NCBI GenBank assembly: GCA_035610835.1
Contig: CM069457.1
Span: 43,255,319 to 43,319,318 of the forward strand
DNA length: 64,000 nt
Reading direction: 5' to 3'
DNA from: Ophiura sarsii
Lineage: Eukaryota > Echinodermata > Ophiuroidea > Amphilepidida > Ophiuridae
Shown here one piece after another: positions 1-11,500 of this stretch. The position numbers were made by a program, and so were the translations under genes. Under the pieces are notes generated by a model, which did no database searches, was not told the DNA's origin, and worked only from the letters and a program-made list of their open reading frames with translations. Positions within the stretch are counted from its first letter, which is position 1. Each line of letters begins with the position of its first letter.

Positions 1-1122
1 GATCGGAGGTACGGTTTTATAGATATGACAATTTTATTGTCCAAAATGAAGCAAAATTGAAGCGTTCATTTATTTTATTTTTAATTGTTTTTTGACCCCC
101 TAGCAAAATAATTAATCTATGCAAAAATGTTTAATTAATTTGTACAAGAAAAGTATAAATGCTACAAAGCTGAAATTTTGGGAGCTTGTTAATTATAGTT
201 TTTAAAAACTTTCCTGTGCTGCGGGAGGCTGTTAGTCATCTGCATAATTAATTATCTAAGGAAGCTTTAGGTCATTAAAAAATGAGGCTAATTAATGCAC
301 TTAATTAATTTGTTCAAGTTCATGCACTTTCCTAAATGTATTACCACTTGGTGTAATGTTGGTTAAATACTACTCTCCTTATTTCCTGTGCTGCGGGATA
401 ATAATTCAAAATGACTTCAAATGGTTAAATACACTAGCAACCAAAAGTATTAGGACATTTGGTTATGGTGTCAAAATCATCCCATACATTCAATTTGGAC
501 TGTAATATTTCACTGCGAGTTGAACAAATGTGTTGTTGAGTCTCTTCTCATTAATAAATTCAAGTTTCCTATAACATCGCTAATTCAATTGGAAAGAACC
601 ATGGCATTAAAGAAAACATGTGCCTTCTTGAAATCCCCATACAAATTTTCCATTGGAAATAGCTCATGAATAATTCATCAACCTCATTAAATCCAATGTA
701 ATCCTATGGTGGGTAGTCTGACAATTTTGACTTCCTTTCAAAACACCCTTCTCAATTGTTTGTCAATGGATTCACTGAAGTAAAACTAATCCCAATATTG
801 TTACTAGTCTTTAATCTCTCACACATATTGATTGACACCTGATCTCTTCATTCATCTTCAAAATAAGATATTTGGGAGGGAAATTTTGTTTCATTTTGAC
901 ACCTTTACTTTCATATTTTAAATGGAAACCAACCAGATTCTCTGTACTTTGTCATAGCATCCACATGACTTGGGCACACTACACAGGGCTATAATTTCAT
1001 CATGACTTAAGAATTGTTGTCAAGCTATTTGACTCAAATTAACTAAATATACATCGATGCAAAAAACCTAATCACTGAAATATTGTTACAAATGTTTTTC
1101 TTTTAAATAGGCCTACTAATGT

Positions 1123-1530
1123 CTTAAAGGGACATTAAGTGGTGTTGAAAAGTTTAAATGTTTAAAAATTTACTTCAGAATTCAAGATGAACATTAAAAA
1201 TCGCCATTATTGTTGTTTCTACTAACAAAAAACACAGCAAAACTAGATTAAAACAATATCATCGCTATTTATTGAAAAACGCCCTCTATGCAAATATGGT
1301 TCGCGTTATGTATCACGCGTACTGCACGGGGATACTGTCGGACGTAAAATGCTGGTCCCGCGGGATAAGCATTTTTGAATCGACGTTTTCTTGTACAAAA
1401 AGAGCTGATTTTTCTTAATCCTTATAGGTGTAAGTTCATACATGTAATACAATTATAAAAATAAACTAATCTCAGTTTTTATCATAATTGAGGGCGCTGC
1501 CTCCAACACATCTCTTAGTGTCCCTTTAAG
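1123..1530. mobile_element. MITE with CTTAAAGGGACA termini
   Basis: The left end CTTAAAGGGACATTAAG and right end (complement CTTAAAGGGACACTAAGAGA) are inverted repeats of about 25 bp. The internal GCAGCGCCCTCAAT end motif recurs at about 40,043-40,085, so the family is dispersed. Confidence 0.7.
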
Positions 1531-1613
1531 TAGGAATATCATCCAAAATTTATTGTAACAAACTTTTAAGAACTTTCCATTAATTTTATAATCCTAGAAT
1601 ACCAAAAACTTCA

Positions 1614-2082
1614 GGGAGCACACCACTAAGTCGGTTTTGCGCTGCACTTCCGGCAAAACTTGAGTACGATAATAGTTCCTTTTGACAGAATGACCGGGCA
1701 AAATCGGCATGATATTAACGGGTAGTGATATCAAATTTATGTTTTATGGATTAGCTTACATGTTTTTAATAATTAAGAAAGAAAACATGTCAATTTAAGC
1801 TGTATTATTATTTTACCGGCCGATTTACCCATACGGTGCATGCCGGGATGAGAGCCGAATAACATGCCACGAAATCACTAGGTCCCGCTATATTTGCTGA
1901 TATCAAAAAATCTGCACGGCCTTTCTATGTTTAAACCCAGATAAAGTTAAAGTATACAGAATAATATAAAACATATCCAAATTTGGTTGTTTTTATCGCG
2001 AGCACTCTGGATTTAGAGCGATTTGAAATCACAGTACGAAGCGTGTAAAGTCAATGGGAGACGACATAGTGTTGTGCTCCCT
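1614..2082. mobile_element. MITE with AGGGAGCACA termini, copy 1
   Basis: Inverted ends share AGGGAGCACAMCACTA. The subterminal CTTCCGGCAAAA..TTGAGTAC..AATAGTTCC segment recurs in the element at 17,324-17,852. Confidence 0.65.
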
Positions 2083-2318
2083 TTAACAGTAGTTCAATAG
2101 ATTCCCAGTGTTTTCTCTCGATTTGCAGCTTGGAAAGTGTCCTAATACTTTTGGTTGCTAGTGTATCTGTTGAACCGTGCACCTGATTCACCTCCAGTAA
2201 AATACTTTTTTGTTGTACTCAACCAGCTCTACCTTAACTTGAATATCAAGATTTTTTTGCTAGCCAGGGGAACAACCTTAAATAATGTTAATAACATTTT
2301 GCCTCATGTTATTTGTAG

Positions 2319-2542
2319 AGCTTGACATCTCCAAGATGAAGGTTGCCGAGTTACGATCTCAGCTAAAAGATCGTGGCTTGGACACAAAGGGTAACAAATC
2401 CGCCCTGGCTGAACGTCTACAAGAATCTATCAACGAAGAGGCCCTTGAAGGGGAAGGGGAAGAGGAGGACGGCACAGACACAGGGGATGATATCTTGGAA
2501 GATGTGAAACCAGAGGAAGAGGATGAGGATGCGCCACAAGAG
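2319..2542 (+). CDS. PRPF39: PRPF39 exon A: SAP motif and acidic stretch
   Basis: The acceptor is TTTGTAG at about 2312-2318 and the donor GTAAGG starts at 2543, phase 0. Residues 1-35 match a SAP motif, a helix-turn-helix DNA/RNA-binding module (core [19 protein letters not shown], then the ALAERL helix). About 35 Glu/Asp-rich residues follow. Upstream in-frame codons back to ATG 2285 are hydrophobic and look intronic, so the exon starts with a split Glu codon. Human PRPF39 has an acidic N-terminus but no SAP motif that I recall. Assignment to this gene rests on phase compatibility and on there being no stop, promoter or terminal exon before the HAT exons. Confidence 0.75.
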
Positions 2543-5500
2543 GTAAGGGGTTGTCATGCAGGCCTCAAATTAACCCCCTGAGAACTACCGGCCGATTGGT
2601 TAAAAAGATGGATACATCATTTTTTGCACCAATGAGAGACATCGTTAGAATAATTGTATCCCTGATAAAGATGGGAGTGAAACATTTTACAAGCTGCATT
2701 TGAATTGGCTATTCATATGAGTACATCTTGTAATAAACCAATCAGAACCACTGTAAGGTAGACAGGTAGACCCCAGGGGGTTAAGAAATGGAGAGGGCAT
2801 GCAATTAATGGCAATTTGAAAAGGGCACAACCTTTCTCCAAGGCAATTGTGTACTTTTGAATGAAGTGAAAATAGCTGAAAATTGAGGGCATCAAGGCAA
2901 AAGCTGAGCTAGTCGCCTCCCCTAAATTTTGCCCATATCTTTCATTTCAACCGCTCCATATATTTTTAATCCCTGGTTCCACCTTGGAAGTGCATACAGA
3001 CATGCCAACTAGTATGTTTTTCCCGTATTTCGTACGGGATTTCGTTAACAATACGGGCGTACGGGATTTTCAAAAAAAAAAGTTTTTAACCATTATTGAC
3101 CTCCAAACTGCAAGGCAAAGAATCCCTTTCAAAAACGACTGCAAGTAAAGACTATTATCCACCCGACAACGTTTCTAGAAAGTAAATATATTCCCAGTAT
3201 GTTACGCTATTGTGGTATATTACAATTTTGGTACCACCCAAATTACTAGACTGAGACTGTGCTGCCCTCACATAGTCCGGACGGCACACTTTATACAGCG
3301 TGGGACTTCAGAAATCATAATATTAACAAAAGCGTGGGGGTTAGAATATTTCTGATATAAAGGGTGTAGGCCTAGTTGTATAAAGCGTGGCGATAAAATA
3401 AAAAGGGTGGGGGTTTCTCAGCAATCATCAAAATAATCAAAATACCGACCTTGTCGGCTCGCTAGCGCTAGTTATGTCATAAATAATTTAAATATGTATC
3501 CGATATCGGGTCCGATACTTCCGATTCGAAATTAAAAAGTCGCCATCTTTAAATTGGTTTCAACAATATAGATGGCGCTATATAACAACAAACCAGGGAG
3601 CTCCCTGGTTTGTTGTTATATAGCGCCATCTATTGTTGAAATCGTGACATTTTTTCAAAATGGAAATTCGACGGGACTACGAAAGTGTCGTACGCAGCGT
3701 AATATCACATTTTAGGGAGCATAAGAGTACCAAAAATGCACTGATTTGATAAAATAAATCCATTTGAAATGAATCTACTCTATAAATTTGCATTAAATTA
3801 TCGTGATATAGCCGGCAAGGTGTTTTTTAAGTAAGCTTATATATATATATATTTTTTTTCAATTATATTTTTTGATGAATAATTTCGGGAATCCCGGGAC
3901 CCGCCCGAAAAACAAAACGGCTCCCGGGATGTTTCTGCCACTTTGTCCTTTCTTCCAATGAGTGCCTTTTCAAATTTGAAAATGCACAAAATGATCAAAA
4001 TATCCCCTTTTCGGTATAAAGGGTGGGGGTTGAACATTCCCAAATAAAAAGGGTGGCTCTGTAAAAAGGGTGGGGCAAAAATAAAAAGGGTGGGGGTCTG
4101 ACCCCTGTCCGGACAGTGCCTCATACATCGCTCTATTAATAGTACAGTGCCAGGGAATGTACAGTAATCTTGATGACTGGTGGATGTACATGTATACTTA
4201 TATGATGAATTAAAATGGCGGTGCACAGTGATGACTCACGTGTGGTGATGAATGAAAACAAACTTTATTCTGCGAAAAAAGTCAAAATATGCCAGAAAGT
4301 AATTGGAATAATGAAAATTATGAAACTTCTTTGCCAGGAATAACTTGCGAATTTAATGTGTTGTCATGCAGGGAAGAAAATCAGACTAAAAGTAAGCTTA
4401 TTTAAAAATATATTTTTTCAATGAAAAATACAGGTTTGGGGGTTTCAGAATACAGTTTACTGATCCCAGAGGTTGGCATGTCTGGTTATACAGGGTGTGT
4501 CAAAAAAAGTGTCCCATAAGTTAGAAACTTCATTGAAAATACATCCCATCCATGACTTTATTGTTATAAGAAAATGGACTGTTAGTAAGCCCTATTAGTC
4601 CGCTATCAAATACACTTTATCCCATTGAAATTCATCACCTAACTACCGAGACATGATTATTTCAGTAACAAGAGTGCGAATCCCACTTCAGCCACTTTTG
4701 AACAAGAAAATGACTTTCAACTGAAAAAACTGCCTTTGTGATTCTGATAATGATTTAGGATGTTATGGTATTGTTTAAAATTCCATCTAAAATTCAAATA
4801 TTTTATAAATGTCATGGATAAATATGGATGAAAATAGTTTTTCCGTTCAAATTCAACTATCAACCTTAGGCCCCATTTTTTTGTGGATTTTTTTGTGTGG
4901 ATTTTTAAAACATTTATTTGAATTACCTTAATTGAACCCTAACCCTACGTTACTCCTCATGTGAGCCCATACCCTTTTCATGTCACCTCCATGTTAAGGT
5001 CAAGGACCAAATAGTTCAGAAATGGTACATAATAAAAAAATTCTAAACGCTATGCTGTGGGTCATGGGGTATAAATATCATGTTGGTTATTTCAAATCAA
5101 ATGTGGGCTAAACCATGCTAAACCATTGACATTAGGCTCAAAATGGTGCATGATTTTGAAGATTATTTTTCCTCACCAACCAATCTCAACTGAGAAAGTT
5201 GAAATTTTGCTAACACGCCACTCGCCTGTTATAGCCCCAATAGTGTGGAGGAGGCGCTGTTGGGTGATTCCCTGTTGAGTCCAGGGTACTTCTGAAAATT
5301 CTCCTTCCTTACCTATTGGAAAATCCTTATGTAAGGGACAAAAAATTAAGGGTTGTGGTGTATTACAATTTCTTACTTACTCTTTTTTTTGATCTCAACA
5401 GACACAACTTGTAAAACCACTTTATTTCGCAATGGATATAATTTCGCGAAGGATGTGGATTCGCGAAATAAATTCCCTGCGAATCTGCCCATTTTGCTTG

Positions 5501-8500
5501 TTTTTGTGTTTGTAGGATAGGGCCAGAACAACCAATGTTAAAAAAAAGAAAAAAAAGAAAAGATTTTCCGACCTACCGACCCAACTTTTTTGACCCATCT
5601 ATGGACAAGCAAACATTTTTTTTGTTTTGCCTTGTTATTGATTTGATTGATTATGTTCAATTACAAACTGAATGAAGAATCTACATGTAGCAAAGAGCTA
5701 TCTTCACATGAACATGGCTGAAGATGAATTAGAACATGCCCTAGTAGCACAGGCTGAAAAAGTAGGCAATACAGAAAGCTCCTTGCCGGGAAATTTGAGC
5801 ATTTGGAGGGAAAATTTGGCATTTGGAGGGAAATGTTACTCTTTCATTAAGAAATGCATTCCATTTTGGAGGGAAATTTGGAATCGCTTGCCGGGGAAAA
5901 ACCCATGCCTAGTAGATTTGCCATAATTTGATAGCAGAAGCTCCAAAAAGGACAGAAAACATTTCTTATGGCCCATTACAGATTGCTGAACATGATAACT
6001 AGTATTTCGCGAACAATATTTATATTTTTCATGGCCCCCCCCCCCCCAAAAAAAAATCATGTTTCACATGGGACACTTTTTTTGACACACCCTATAGTGT
6101 TATAATCCTGGAAAACCTGGGTTAGGCCCCCAACAATAAATGGTTTGCTTGTCCATAGATGCCAAAAAAAGTTGGGTCAGTAGGTCTGATATTTTATTTT
6201 TTAAATTTTTTTTTAAAATCCTGTATCAAGTATCAATATGAACACTCACAAATAACTAAACATAATATGCAAAAGACAAATATCTCAATGTTAAAAAAAG
6301 GTGGTGTTTCAAAACATGTTTTTCTTCCATTTTTATGATATTTTTTTTCTTCAACGAAAAAAGGCGATTGTATTTTTTGAAAAAAAGGGGGAAAAAAGTT
6401 TAAAATGTCATGGTCGGGACCGTAGGAGACGGTCGGTCGGACGAGGACAAGCAAACACCTTTTTTTTGCCTTACTTTACACTGTTGTAATAAACCATGCA
6501 CACTTGTGTTCTCTTTACTCGTTTAGGTTGCCGTGGAAGAAGAAGAAGATAAAATGGAGGTAGTTGAGGAAGAGAAAACCGAGGTAGTTGAAGAAGAGAA
6601 GGAAGACACCAAGACTGAAGCCAAGAAAGAGGAGAGCATGGATACAGGAGATGCCAAGAAAGAAGAAGAGGAGACGAAAGTGGAAGAGAAGAAAGTGGAA
6701 GCGAAAAAAGTAGACGAGAAGAAGAAAGTGGCAGAGAAGAAGAAAGAGGAAAAGAAAGAGGAGGAGAATGAGGAGAAGAAAGAGGGTAAAGATTTTTAAG
6801 ATTATTTTTCCTCACCAATCTCAACAGAGAAAGTTGAAATTTTGCTAACACGCCACTCGCCTGTTATAGCCCCAATAGTGTGGAGGAGGCGCTGTTGGGC
6901 GATTCCCTGTTGAGTCCAGGGTACTTCTGAAGATTATCCTTCCTTACCTATTGGAAAATCCTTAAGTAAGGGACAAAAAATTAAGGGTTGTGGTGTACCT
7001 TTTCTTACTTCCGTCTTTTTTTTTATCTCTCAACAGACACAACTTGTAAAACCACTTTATTTCGCAATGGATATAATTTCGCGAAGGATGTGGATTTGCG
7101 AAATAAAATCCCCATGAGACTGCCCATTTTGTATTGAAACAACTTGAAAGTAATAATATTTCCAGATTTGCAAAATTAACTGCCCGCTAAAATAGCAGTA
7201 ATTTTCGATTCTAGAAATTTAGTATCTGCGAAATTATAGTATTTTACAGATTTAGTTGAATGATAGCTAATGCAAAACCAGGGAGTACAATTTTGTTTTA
7301 TAATCCATAGACTCCATTCTCATGTTAAGTTTACCATTGATTCACAGCAGACCCTCATACAAATGTGACCAGCCCCGTTAATTGTCCGCAAAATTACACC
7401 GTTTTGAGAGAGGCCAATATATTTGATAAAATATCCAATATATTTGATAAAATATAAAGAAAAAAAATCTTAAAAAAACCAGGATACTTCAAATCATGGT
7501 TATCTTGTGATTTATTTACAAACTTTGATTACCTTCAAACATCATTTCATTCAAAGCTAAAATGTGCTATATTAACTTGACTCTGGTCTCCAACATGTTA
7601 ATTTATGTGATTTGGTGATAAGTCACAAGTCATACAATTAGACATTAACCTTAACCCTAGAATTGTAGCAGTTGGAATGGCTCGCAAGAACAGGGGGAGG
7701 GGGTTAAATGGGGGGACCTAACAAATTATGCATGCCACTACCGAGAATTGAACCCGGATCACTGGCGTGACAGGCGAGTCAAACAACCACGACACCGCAA
7801 GCGCTGGGCTTGACAGGCTAAATTTTCACACACCGTATATACCCGGGGTTTAATGCACCAGGGGATAGAATTTATGTGCGTGCACATGGTTAAATGGAGG
7901 GACCAAAACAATCATGTCTGCCACTCCCGGGAATTGAACCCGGATCACCAGCATGACAGGTCAAACAACCACGACACCGCGAGCACTGGGTATGCCAGGC
8001 TAAATTTTCACACATATATTATACCAAGGGTTTAGTGCACCAGGGGATAGAAGTGCTACTGGCCGTTTGGTTCTGTTAGGGTTAATTATGATGTCTGCTG
8101 CCAACCATTTTCACCCATTTACTTACGATATTTCTGAGCATACTCTTTACTAATTAATTATTGTGTTAACAGAAGCTGAGGTTGTTGAAGTTGTAGACCC
8201 ACCTCCACCAGAGCTGCCAAAGTTTTGGAAAGCCGTCAAAGATAATCCTGGCGACTTCACCGGCTGGACATATCTCCTGCAGTATGTGGAACAGAAGGTA
8301 AACACAATTCGCATAAAATGCGAATCCATCCATGCACCTTGACCCCTTTCAATGCGGCAGGGTCTACAGACGACATTCCAAAATTTCACAAAATGTTTGA
8401 AAAATGTCAACATTATTGAATTTCACTACCATATTTGGAATTTCGCTACCATAAATATATTTGGAATAACACAAATTTCTTTCATATTGAGAGCCCTTCT

Positions 8501-11500
8501 GACCATTCTAATTAATGGTTAAAGATGGGGTCTATTTGAATTCAAAAACACCGAAAGTGATGGGCGCTTACACAAATTTATATTTGTGGTGTGGACTCAT
8601 AAAGGTATGTTCAATAACGACAGATAGTCACTCTTGCTAAAGACTGCAGTGCATGAAGGAAACTTAAACTTGTGGTCGCCTGCTCTGCTGCTGAAAGATG
8701 ATGAGGATGAGGATACTTTTTGGATCAGATTACTGATTCCTGATTAATAAATTATCAAATTATTCAACAATTAACTCCAGTATTCCTTGTGATCTTATCT
8801 TTCTCAGAATCATTTGGAATCCGTACGTGAGGCTTTCAACGCTTTCTTTGAGCGATACCCTTACTGCTACGGTTACTGGAAGAAATGTGCTGATGTTGAA
8901 CGCCGTGTCGGCAATATGGCAGAAGCCAAAGAGGTATGGTGAATAGAAATAAGGAATGACCATATAAATATTGTCTATACATTGGAATGGGTAGTAGTTT
9001 GCTTTAAATCCAGCCCTGGCAGATCTGCATTGAAACCTGTGACAATCTGACCTGATACAATAATGAGACATTTGTGAGTGAAAACACTTTGTGAATGAAT
9101 TACCCTCATAATGGCATAGATATGGTCCATCTCACTTAGGGGGCCTTGCCTTTTACAAATAGAGGAAAGTGCAAGGAAAGGGCGAGCGAGCACAGAGCGC
9201 TCCTTTTCAATCCAAGCTTTCCTTGGTAAGAACCTGGCTTTTATCAGTGCGGTGTTAACAACTAACTGATCCTTTTTTACTCAGTTTTAACAATAGGGAA
9301 AAAAATGAGCTTTTCCCATGCTTTACTCTATTTTTAAAAAGGTAAGGCCCATAAATAATACTGTTATCAGTGATAGCACTAGGTACGTCTTGGAACCCTG
9401 AACCCATTCTAGTCTCAGAATTGACCGTTTAATTAGGATTTTGAGCCTTGCCGTGCTTAATCTTGTGCGCACCTATTTGAAGTGCTGATGAGCCTGATGT
9501 ATATACAGATAATGCATTGTGGGATGGAAATTTCGGTACATCTCTGTTTCGGGTGCTAAACCCATAGCCGTGTAATATGATGGGGTCACTAGAATATGCA
9601 TTGGTGGCACAAAGAACTGTTATTCTGATAACAATCAGTAAGGGTAGGAAGAAGGTTTTATACTATACTCTATTTCTCTTCCTCCGGATAGTGATGTAAT
9701 TTTACCGGCGCAGCATTTTGCTACCGCGTTGTATCGTTCGTTTTTCTACTTCAGGGTCTATAATGCAAGCACCTCCGGAGGGTACGCACCTTTCAGTGAA
9801 TGAAGCAGCAACGTCACTGTCTTGTGGAAGTGAAATAGACTATACTCTTTATCACCACACGTTGAATGGTGATATTTTTACTTCTACATAATAACTCATA
9901 AATGTTATGATTATTCTTACAGCTTTTGTTGGTCTTAGTACGTACCTAATAGATAATATGAGCCACAACTCTATCCCATCCTTTATTGCCAAACAAATTT
10001 GAGACAATTTGACCATGTTCTGTTCATTTAGAAAATCCCCAACCAGGTCTTTAAAAAATCCACAACCAGGTCTTAAGTTTGACAAACTAGGCAACATTGC
10101 ATTTATCTTTGATTGCTGGTACGCGGCCTTTAAAATGTAAACTGAAAAGTTATTGCCACAGCCCCGGTTTGAAATAGCCACCATAGCCATGTAATCACTG
10201 CCAAACAACATTTTCATTAAGATAATCCCAAACAGGTCTTAATTTTGACAAACTAGGTAACGTTACATTATCTTTTGATTGCTGGTATTCTGTCATCTGT
10301 AGTAAATTAAGGCTACTCGGCCTTTAAATTTTAAACTGAAAAGTTATTGCCACAGTCCGGTTTGAAATCGAGCCACCATAGCCATGTAATCCCTCGTCAA
10401 TTCAAAACAGTGCATATAATTAGTTTTCGTTGGATGTGTCTTCATTCAAAATGCAACTAAAAAAAGCTTGGGAAATAAATCATTGCCAAAACTATCTATC
10501 TCATCACTTATTAAACTTATTCAAATGACTAAAAAGGGTTTCATGGTTGACAAATATATTGTATTGCAAATTCAGTCAACTTGAGGGAAAAAATATATAT
10601 TGGCCTAACATTTTACGAAAATTAATGAATTTATTGGTGAGTGGTAAGTATTCTCGTAGACTGAATCCTCCTTCAAAATTTGACCAAATAGAGGGACATG
10701 GGGACCTAGTCTATATTGCAATGCCTGCTGTCATCAAAGTTAAAACAGGCCTAAGAAAAAGTGTGATTGCAATTTGCTGAATAATTTTATTGTTTAGGTT
10801 TAGCAAATGGTGTACTCTTCTGATACTTTAAATATTGTGTTTGAAAATGAATAGTAAATCATAAATGGCCCCAGATTGTGTATTTTCACTGTTTACCTTT
10901 TTATGAGTATATATAATTGTAATGTTTTCATATTTTCGCAGACCTTTTTGAGTCTGTACTCTGTATAGGGGTTGCATGTAATTGTGTGTAGACCTATATT
11001 TGTAGTTGAAATTGTATAGCATCATTGGGTAAAATTCTCAAGCGTGTAAACTCTTTGCAATGGGTTGAGTGGAATCGCTGAATCATATAATAAACGACAG
11101 GTTACAGCATCAACAGTAACTACAGCAGTTGGGGACCGACAGCAACATCAGCAGCAATGGTCAGCAATGAAAACACTGCAACTTACTGTGAATTTTTTCT
11201 CCTGTTGGCCATTTTGTGCTTAAATTATGTAACGCAAATATTTAACATGCAGGCGCCCTATGTGTATATTTAAGGTGTTATAAGTTGTACATTGAAATGC
11301 TAAGTGTATACATTTAATTAATTAATTTATGTAGCGTACAATTTTGTTTAAATAAATAAAATCAATGTTTGGAGTAGATAAGATCTCTGAATTAAATGTC
11401 AGTTTCAGAGATTGTTACACAAAAGCATACATAATTGGTGGAGGGGTTTGGCAAATCTACAATTATGGAAAATTTGTTTTTTTAATTTAAATATGCTGAA

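Larger units (their letters stand above)
432..2163. mobile_element. Tc1/mariner-type non-autonomous element with nested MITEs
   Basis: The termini are inverted copies (CACTAGCAACCAAAAGTATT at the left, its complement ending 2163), flanked by TA on both sides (430-431, 2164-2165). The 1.73-kb interior has no transposase frame and holds two nested miniature elements at 1123-1530 and about 1614-2082. It lies in presumed intron upstream of exon A. Confidence 0.8.

Noticed and set aside
2285..2318. ATG 2285 as the PRPF39 start codon
   Set aside because: The codons to the SAP motif are hydrophobic and intron-like and a good acceptor ends at 2318; the start exon is more likely upstream of the window.
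3837..4226. 129-codon minus-strand open frame
   Set aside because: Inside the hAT-like element's G-rich repeats, without recognisable domains.
7733..7802. Functional tRNA-Asp gene
   Set aside because: Acceptor and D stems do not pair and the unit is tandemly repeated with SINE-like flank; treated as tRNA-derived repeat.
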